Positions 22,307 through 26,912 of a stretch of 26,912 bases of DNA are shown here, piece by piece. The position numbers were made by a program, and so were the translations under genes. Position 1 is the stretch's first letter. The number at the start of each line of letters is the position of its first letter. The stretch is from the NCBI GenBank assembly GCA_031272575.1, contig JAISTO010000156.1, positions 1 to 26,912 on the forward strand. Direction: 5' to 3'. The DNA is from Treponema sp. (GTDB lineage: Bacteria; Spirochaetota; Spirochaetia; Treponematales; Breznakiellaceae). Below the pieces are notes generated by a model that worked only from the letters and a program-made list of their open reading frames with translations, was not told the origin of the DNA and searched no databases.

Positions 22307-22516
22307 CTAGATTTTCTGCGTAACGGGGGGGGGGGGCAGAGAGGGTTTTTTCGGTGTTGAGGCTCGGGACGGGAGGCGGGGAACTTGAACGTGATGCGGG
22401 CGCATAAACGTGCGCAACAGCGCTTCGAGCCGCAGTGTGCTGTGCGCGGATAAACGAGAAAGCGCGGAGCGGCCGCTTAAGAAGCGGCAGCCTGTGTCCA
22501 ACAAGGCAAACGCCAT
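22307..22516 (-). CDS. Leader ORF with C12 tract upstream of the lipoprotein operon
   Basis: On the minus strand AAAGGAGGG precedes the ATG at 22516; the 69-residue frame (MAFALLDTGCRFLSGRSALS) reads the C12 tract as PPPP and ends VTQKI, like the ORF at 10480-10671. With C11 the frame would run on to TAG at 22209-22207, touching the ribosome-binding site of the lipoprotein operon; with C12 it stops about 100 bases earlier. It may be a regulatory leader, or the 5' end of a decayed phase-variable gene. The peptide has no known motif. Confidence 0.4.
   Translation of the reverse strand: MAFALLDTGCRFLSGRSALSRLSAHSTLRLEALLRTFMRPHHVQVPRLPSRASTPKKPSLPPPPVTQKI
22325..22336. repeat. Homopolymer G12 (C12 on the minus strand)
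   Basis: Twelve G residues followed on the minus-strand reading by GTTACGCAGAAAA, matching GTGACGCAAAAAA after the C11 tract at 10640-10650. The two tracts therefore share flanking sequence. Confidence 0.75.
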
Positions 22517-22613
22517 GAAAAAACCCTCCTTTGGTACTTTAGGGCAGCGCGAAATATCCGCGCCGCCGATTAAACCAGTATGTTGCAACTACTCTACCAG
22601 GAAATTGGAAGTC

Positions 22614-22641
22614 CGGGAATCAGGATTCACCCTGATTCCCG
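22614..22641. other. Perfect 11-bp stem-loop
   Basis: CGGGAATCAGG pairs with CCTGATTCCCG around the loop ATTCAC. A CTTTTT run lies about 13 bases downstream on the plus strand, too far for a classic terminator. It sits in the 649-bp gap 22189-22837, which otherwise holds the leader ORF, poly-G tract and palindromes. Confidence 0.55.
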
Positions 22642-22684
22642 CAGAAACAGTGTCTTTTTAAGGGGATATATTCTTAATGATATA

Positions 22685-22706
22685 CCCGCATTTTGCAGCA
22701 TGCGGG
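22685..22706. other. Small hairpin
   Basis: CCCGCAT pairs with ATGCGGG around an eight-base loop. It lies just upstream of the ATTCCGCGG repeat. Confidence 0.4.
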
Positions 22707-22728
22707 CTTAAACCGCGTCACGGCCGAG

Positions 22729-22777
22729 AGATTCCGCGGTCGAGCCGCGGAATGACGTTTACAGGACAAGCCGCGGA
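22729..22777. repeat. ATTCCGCGG palindrome plus downstream arm
   Basis: A perfect palindrome at 22731-22753 (arms ATTCCGCGG/CCGCGGAAT, loop TCGAG) followed by GACGTTTACAGGACAAGCCG, nearly the same as 17163-17211. Confidence 0.8.
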
Positions 22778-22806
22778 AGCCCCCCTCCACATTTTCTCCA
22801 TAGTTG

Positions 22807-22817
22807 TATACTATAGT
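22807..22817 (+). promoter_or_regulatory. Overlapping -10 boxes of the DUF2318/copper ATPase unit
   Basis: TATACT (22807-22812) and TATAGT (22812-22817) overlap by one base; the -35 region is poor. The leader would be about 15-20 nt and contains AAGGAG six bases before the ATG at 22838. Confidence 0.5.
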
Positions 22818-22837
22818 GTTTCCATAAGGAGATTGAC

Positions 22838-23326
22838 ATGACACTCTCTCGCAGAACATGGGCCGCGCTTTTCGCGCTGGCTCTTTTGGGCGGCGCGGCC
22901 GCGGGGGGCTTCGCGCAGGCGGCGGACGACCTGAACAAACTGCAGCCGCTCGTCAAGGATGCCGACCTCGTCATCACCGTGGCGGATGTGGGCGCCGACG
23001 CGCGCTTCTATCCGGTCGATGTGGACGGGACGCGCATAGAGGTGCTTGTGGTGAAGGCGCCGGACGGCACTATCCGCACGGCGTTCAACACCTGCCAGGC
23101 CTGCTACGCGTCCGGCCGGGGCTTTTACAAACAGCAGGGGACGGTGCTCGTCTGCCAGAACTGCGGGCGGCGCTTCAGGATGAGTCAGGTGGAAGTGGAT
23201 GCCGGCGGCTGCAACCCGCTGCCGATTTTCGCGGCGGACAAAAGGGTAACGGCAAAGACGATCACGGTGCCGCTTGCGACGCTGAAAAAAGCGAAGGGGT
23301 ATTTCAGAACATGGAAGCGGCGTTAG
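22838..23326 (+). CDS. DUF2318-family periplasmic cysteine-rich protein
   Basis: A 162-residue protein with a signal peptide (cut near FAQA-ADD, residue 28). The core (TAFNTCQACYASGRGFYKQQ, LVCQNCGRRF, GGCNPLPI) matches the DUF2318 family as I know it. It has two CxxC pairs (C86/C89 and C106/C109) plus C125, well suited to bind a metal or cluster. DUF2318 proteins occur with iron-uptake and other metal-transport genes. Here the gene overlaps the copper ATPase gene by 16 bases, so the protein probably handles copper or another metal on the periplasmic side. AAGGAG stands six bases before the ATG. Confidence 0.85.
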   Translation: MTLSRRTWAALFALALLGGAAAGGFAQAADDLNKLQPLVKDADLVITVADVGADARFYPVDVDGTRIEVLVVKAPDGTIRTAFNTCQACYASGRGFYKQQGTVLVCQNCGRRFRMSQVEVDAGGCNPLPIFAADKRVTAKTITVPLATLKKAKGYFRTWKRR

Positions 23327-25851
23327 CGCTTGAAAGCAAAGCCCTCATCCCCATCGGGGGCATGACCTGCGCGGCCTGCTCCGCGCGGGTCGAAAAGGCC
23401 ATCGCGCGGGTGGAGGGGGTCCTCTCGGTGTCCGTGAACCTCGCGACCGAGAAGGCCGCGGTCGTCTACGACCCCCGCAGGGTGCGGCTCTCCGCGGTAA
23501 AGGACGCGATCACGCGGGCCGGCTACAAGGCGCTCGACGCCTCGGCCGCGGCCGCTGACGAGGACCGGCTCCGCAAAGCGCGCGAGGTCCGCATCCTGTG
23601 GATCAAGTTCGCCATCGCGGCCGCCTTCGCGCTCCCCCTCCTCTACATCGCCATGGCCCCCATGCTGAATCAGCAGGGCTGGACACGCCTCCCCTTCCCC
23701 GCCGCGCTCGCGCCCATGCGCTACCCGCTCGTGTACGGGCTCCTCGAACTCGCGCTCACCCTCCCGATCATCGCGGTGGGCTATCGCTTTTACACGGTCG
23801 GTTTCAAAAACCTCCTGCACGCCAGCCCCAACATGGACAGCCTCATCGCGATCGGCACCTCCTCCGCCGTGCTCTACAGCGTCTACAATGTCATCCAGAT
23901 CGTGCGGGGCAATTTCGCCGCGGTGGACGCCCTCTACTTTGAAACCGCCGGCGTCATCATCACCCTTATCTTATTGGGAAAATCCCTCGAGGCCGTGTCC
24001 AAGGGACGCACCAACGAGGCGGTCAAAAAGTTGATGGGACTCGCGCCGAAGACCGCCATCATTCTGGTAGAGGGTGAAGAGAAAGAAATACCCATCGACG
24101 AGGTGGAAATCGGCGATCGGGTGGTGGTGAAGCCCGGGGCGAAGATACCGGTGGACGGAATTGTGACCGACGGTCGAAGCGCGGTAGACGAGGCCATGCT
24201 GACGGGCGAGAGTATGCCGGTGGAAAAGAGCGCGGGCGCCAGGGTGTACGCGGCCACGATCAACTGCAACGGGGTGCTCGTGTTTCGCGCCGAGAAAATC
24301 GGCGCTGACACCGCGCTCGCGCAGATCATCAAACTGGTCGAGGACGCGCAGGGCAGCAAGGCCCCTATCGCGCAGATAGCGGATACGGTCGCCGGTTACT
24401 TCGTGCCGATCGTCTGCCTCATCGCGCTCGCGGCGGGCGCGGCCTGGTTCGCCGCCTCCTCCGCGGGCCTCGCCGCGCTCCCCCCGGGCAAGACGCCGCT
24501 CGTCTTCGCGCTGACGGTCTTTATCTCCGTGCTCGTGATCGCCTGCCCCTGCGCGCTCGGCCTCGCCACGCCGACGGCGATCATGGTCGGCACCGGCAAG
24601 GGCGCGGAGTACGGCATCCTGATCAAGGGCGGCGAAGCGCTGGAGACCGCGCACAAGATCAGCGTGGTGGTTTTCGACAAGACGGGGACGATCACGGAGG
24701 GGAAGCCGGAGGTGACGGATGTGGTGGTGGGGAGTGGACGGTGGACGGTGGACGGTGGAGGGGGAACGACGGAGGATGAAGACCTTCTGTTGCAGGTGGC
24801 GGCGTCGGTGGAAAAGGGGAGTGAGCATCCGCTGGGGGAGGCAATCGTGCGGGCCGCAGAGGAAAAGCATCTTGCGCTGTTCCCCGCCTCCAACTTTGAA
24901 GCCCTCACCGGCCTAGGCATAGCAGCAACCCTGCTCCCAGGCCCCCCACTCCCCACTCCCCATTCCCCACTCCCCATCCTCATAGGCAACCACGCCCTCA
25001 TGGCCGAACGCGCTATCCCCCTTGAGGGGTTCGAGGCCGCGGCCGACCGCCTCGCCGCGGAGGGCAAGACCCCCATGTACGTGGCGGTGCGGGGCCGCCT
25101 CGCCGGGATTATTGCGGTGGCCGATGTGGTGAAGCCCTCGAGCAAAGCCGCGATCGACCGTCTGCACCGCATGGGTATACAGGTGGCGATGATCACCGGT
25201 GACAACGCGAAAACCGCCGCCGCCATAGCGAAGCAGGTCGGCATAGATCAGGTCCGCTCCGAGGTCCTCCCGCAAGACAAGGCGCAGGAAGTAAAGGCGT
25301 TACAGGGGGGGGACGGTGGACGGTGGACGGTGGAGAGTGGACGGTGGACGGTGGACGGTGGAGAACGGGCAGGTGACGAGGGGTTGCGCATGGGGCACAA
25401 CGCCACGCTCGATCCCCCATTCCCCCATCCCGCGCATCAGGCTTCAAGTCCCAAGTCCCAAGTCCCAAGTCCCAAGCACATAGTCGCCTTCGTCGGGGAC
25501 GGCATAAACGACGCGCCGGCCCTGGCGCAGGCGGATGTGGGCATCGCGATTGGGAGCGGGACTGACGTGGCGATGGAGAGCGCGGACATCGTGCTGATGC
25601 GGAGCGATCTGCGGGACGTGCCCACAGCCATCGAGTTGAGCCGGCGGACCATCCGCAACATAAAGCAGAACCTCTTCTGGGCCTTCGGCTACAACACGCT
25701 CGGCATCCCGATTGCCGCCGGGGTACTCTACCTCTTCGGCGGCCCCCTCTTGAACCCGATCTTCGCCGCCGCCGCAATGAGCCTGTCCTCAGTGTCAGTG
25801 CTTTCGAACGCGCTGAGACTGAAACGGTTTAGGGTGGGGAGTAGGGAGTAG
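23311..25851 (+). CDS. copA: Copper-type P1B ATPase with repeat-derived inserts
   Basis: An 846-residue metal-pumping ATPase of the inner membrane. It has one N-terminal heavy-metal domain (GGMTCAAC, C20/C23), eight membrane helices, the actuator TGE (298-300), the CPC metal site (C412/C414), the phosphorylated D456 (DKTGT), the HP motif (506-507), and GDGINDAPA near 729. Cu(I) export is the most likely role. The ATG at 23311 lies inside the end of the DUF2318 gene; the frame continues upstream but only over that gene. Three segments have no counterpart in the family and consist of repeats found elsewhere in the window: about 474-488, 541-556 and 666-722. All fall in loops of the nucleotide and phosphorylation domains and keep the frame. 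The last residues (RVGSRE) and the stop are also read from a repeat. Confidence 0.92.
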   Translation: MEAALALESKALIPIGGMTCAACSARVEKAIARVEGVLSVSVNLATEKAAVVYDPRRVRLSAVKDAITRAGYKALDASAAAADEDRLRKAREVRILWIKFAIAAAFALPLLYIAMAPMLNQQGWTRLPFPAALAPMRYPLVYGLLELALTLPIIAVGYRFYTVGFKNLLHASPNMDSLIAIGTSSAVLYSVYNVIQIVRGNFAAVDALYFETAGVIITLILLGKSLEAVSKGRTNEAVKKLMGLAPKTAIILVEGEEKEIPIDEVEIGDRVVVKPGAKIPVDGIVTDGRSAVDEAMLTGESMPVEKSAGARVYAATINCNGVLVFRAEKIGADTALAQIIKLVEDAQGSKAPIAQIADTVAGYFVPIVCLIALAAGAAWFAASSAGLAALPPGKTPLVFALTVFISVLVIACPCALGLATPTAIMVGTGKGAEYGILIKGGEALETAHKISVVVFDKTGTITEGKPEVTDVVVGSGRWTVDGGGGTTEDEDLLLQVAASVEKGSEHPLGEAIVRAAEEKHLALFPASNFEALTGLGIAATLLPGPPLPTPHSPLPILIGNHALMAERAIPLEGFEAAADRLAAEGKTPMYVAVRGRLAGIIAVADVVKPSSKAAIDRLHRMGIQVAMITGDNAKTAAAIAKQVGIDQVRSEVLPQDKAQEVKALQGGDGGRWTVESGRWTVDGGERAGDEGLRMGHNATLDPPFPHPAHQASSPKSQVPSPKHIVAFVGDGINDAPALAQADVGIAIGSGTDVAMESADIVLMRSDLRDVPTAIELSRRTIRNIKQNLFWAFGYNTLGIPIAAGVLYLFGGPLLNPIFAAAAMSLSSVSVLSNALRLKRFRVGSRE
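24727..24770. repeat. GGACGGTGGA repeat inside the copper ATPase gene, insert 1
   Basis: Three units of GGACGGT(G) encode GRWTVDGG between the phosphorylation domain and the nucleotide-binding domain, about 18 residues after D456. Confidence 0.75.
24934..24976. repeat. CCCCACT repeat inside the copper ATPase gene, insert 2
   Basis: CCCCACTCCCCACTCCCCAT and flanks are inverted GGGGAGT-type units. They encode Pro/Leu/His-rich residues just after the GLG turn of the nucleotide-binding domain. Confidence 0.7.
25305..25477. repeat. Composite repeat inside the copper ATPase gene, insert 3
   Basis: G8 (25305-25312), then GGACGGTGGA units to about 25370, an intermediate stretch, then five AAGTCCC units (25445-25477). 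It adds about 57 residues between VKALQ and HIVAFVGDGIND, where the family usually has two to four. Confidence 0.85.
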
Positions 25852-26022
25852 GGAGTAGGGGTGCTTGGGGAGTAGGGGGCGCGGAGCGCTTGGGGAGTGG
25901 GGAGTAGGGAGTAGGGAGCGCGGCGTTTGCAGGCCGCGCGGACTTCCGAAACACTTGACGAGAGTAGGCGCAACCTACGAGCCAAGCGCAAGCCACTCCC
26001 CATTCCCTACTCCCTATTCCCT
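25833..26022. repeat. Intergenic element with inverted GGGAGTA ends
   Basis: The left end has GGGGAGTAGGGAGTAGGG, repeated near 25895-25918; the right end has CCACTCCCCATTCCCTACTC. The 27-bp module shared with 10319-10345 lies inverted at 25968-25994, and GCGCGGACTTCCG at 25937-25949 matches GCGCGGACTACCG at 10342-10354 except for one base. It supplies the stop of the ATPase gene and ends 20 bases before the next start. No gene is seen between 25852 and 26041. Confidence 0.7.
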
Positions 26023-26041
26023 AATAAAAAAGGAGTATGAT

Positions 26042-26713
26042 ATGAAAAAGACACTTATTCTCTTTGCCGCATCCGCGGCGCTTTTTTCCTGCGGCAGGCT
26101 TGATGTCGTGGGGAAGGAATCGGCGGCCGCGTTCGGCAGGGTGCTGGACGGCTTCGCGCCCTATGTGACGCGCATGGAGGCCGGGCCGGGCTGGAGCCTC
26201 ACCGCGCCGGATGGCAGCGCCCGCTTCGTGTGGGGCGCGCCGGCGCAGGGGAGCGGACTCGATGCCTGGCTCGCCGTCGACGCGGCGCCCTTCCTGGCAG
26301 CGGGGCTGAGCCCCGCGCTCCTCCCGCAGGCGATACGCGCGCAGGGCGGCACCCTCGTTGTCGGGACGGCGCTCACGCCCGGGGCGCCTGCCCCAGCGGA
26401 GGACAGCCCCCTCGCGGCCTTCCGGCAGATAGTCAGCCTGAACCGGCAGGCCATCGGGTACCACGCGGCGCTCGATCACTACAACGTCGCGCTGGGCGGC
26501 GGCTTCCTCTTCGAGTGGGCCAGGGACCCGGCCGCCAACGACAAGGACATCGTCTTCGTGCTCGCGCCCGAACCCTTCGCGGCCGCGGGGGCCGACCTTG
26601 CCGCGATCGCGGGCTGGACTTACGCCCCCGTGACGGTGGACGACGACGCCGGCCGCCCCGTGGAGGTCTACAAACTGCTGAAGCCCTTCGACCTCGCGGC
26701 CGGCAGCGAGTAA
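26042..26713 (+). CDS. Lipoprotein, unknown function
   Basis: A 223-residue protein, MKKTLILFAASAALFSCGRL, with lipobox ALFSC (Cys17). The mature part is rich in Ala, Pro and Gly, with no motif that I recognise; it may form a single alpha/beta domain (SAAAFGRVLDGFAPYVTRME ... PVEVYKLLKPF). AAAAGGAG stands about seven bases before the ATG. A longer reading from 25865 would translate the GGGAGTA element and is rejected. It follows the copper ATPase after 190 bp of repeat DNA; a shared role in metal handling is possible but nothing in the sequence shows it. Confidence 0.7.
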   Translation: MKKTLILFAASAALFSCGRLDVVGKESAAAFGRVLDGFAPYVTRMEAGPGWSLTAPDGSARFVWGAPAQGSGLDAWLAVDAAPFLAAGLSPALLPQAIRAQGGTLVVGTALTPGAPAPAEDSPLAAFRQIVSLNRQAIGYHAALDHYNVALGGGFLFEWARDPAANDKDIVFVLAPEPFAAAGADLAAIAGWTYAPVTVDDDAGRPVEVYKLLKPFDLAAGSE

Positions 26714-26745
26714 GCCCCCCCCTCTGAGGGGCTGACAAAAACGAG

Positions 26746-26815
26746 CCGTTACTCCACGACTTGCCCTTGTCGTCACTCCGCGCCTCGAGGCAGCCCGTCA
26801 CTCCGCGCTTTAAGC
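26746..26815. repeat. Dispersed GTCACTCCGCGC repeat copies
   Basis: GTCACTCCGCGCCTCGAGG and GTCACTCCGCGCTTTAAGC, plus a diverged GTTACTCCACGACTTG, are related to the 24-bp tandem array at 17051. Downstream (26816-26912) the DNA is AT-rich, with a doubled CGCGAATT motif at 26873 and 26893, and no gene is seen. Confidence 0.7.
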
Positions 26816-26912
26816 CTAAACTTGTCCCATATCTTTAGCCCACTCTGAAGAAACAGGATTTTAAGAATTTAACCGCGAATTATGCTAATGAACGCGAATT
26901 TTATTAAGAGTA

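Noticed and set aside
22858..23310. N-terminal extension of the copper ATPase over the DUF2318 gene
   Set aside because: DUF2318 is in another frame with conserved cysteines, and the ATPase family starts with its metal-binding domain shortly after 23311.
26714..26745. CCCCTCTGAGGGG followed by ACAAAAA as a terminator of the last lipoprotein gene
   Set aside because: The stem is only four pairs and an A-run, not a T-run, follows; not reported as a terminator.

Overview
The window looks like a GC-rich chromosome segment of a spirochaete in or near Treponema. This rests on the mix of genes: many lipoproteins with relaxed spirochaete-style lipoboxes, a membrane-anchored LysM/M23 peptidase, a 573-residue protein resembling a family I remember from treponemes, a signal-peptide outer-membrane protein, and several long G/C homopolymers. 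The sequence alone does not fix the genus. Coding DNA is roughly 60-65% GC by eye; a few intergenic stretches (about 14.1-14.23 kb, 16.34-16.39 kb and the last 100 bases) are clearly AT-richer.

Left part (1-8.5 kb), housekeeping: a partial unknown gene; a PpiD/SurA-like peptidyl-prolyl isomerase; tRNA-Leu(CAA) and tRNA-Pro(GGG) behind one strong promoter; a LysM/M23 cell-wall peptidase; divergently, a signal peptidase I overlapping a class B penicillin-binding protein with a PASTA-like tail; then a branched-chain amino-acid ABC binding lipoprotein and one permease, without the other transporter subunits. Two of these genes (the isomerase and the signal peptidase) have sigma70-type promoters so close to the start codon that their mRNAs should be leaderless or nearly so.

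Middle part (8.5-22.8 kb), surface-protein region: a conserved unknown protein; a very large lipoprotein (carboxypeptidase-regulatory-like domain, four FN3 domains, C-terminal DUF1566/C-type-lectin-like domain) whose start is separated from its body by an out-of-frame C11 tract, so it looks phase-variable; a GIY-YIG-like nuclease; two small lipoproteins made from the same ribosome-binding-site/signal-peptide module; an outer-membrane protein; and, on the minus strand, a two-gene operon of long repeat-rich lipoproteins behind a leader ORF with its own C12 tract. The end of the DUF1566 protein has a run of NNC codons and a 14-nt G/C-only stretch, as in targets of diversity-generating retroelements, but no reverse transcriptase or template repeat is in the window.

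Right part (22.8-26.9 kb): a DUF2318 protein overlapping a copper-type P1B ATPase, then a lipoprotein. The ATPase carries three in-frame inserts of the low-complexity repeats that also occur between genes, and its stop codon lies in another copy. The same repeat supplies the N-terminus of the signal peptidase. Repeats are the theme of the window: GGACGGTGGA repeats, GGGAGTA repeats with inverted ends, ATTCCGCGG palindromes, 24-bp and 30-bp tandem arrays, a duplicated 40-bp leader, and poly-G/C tracts.
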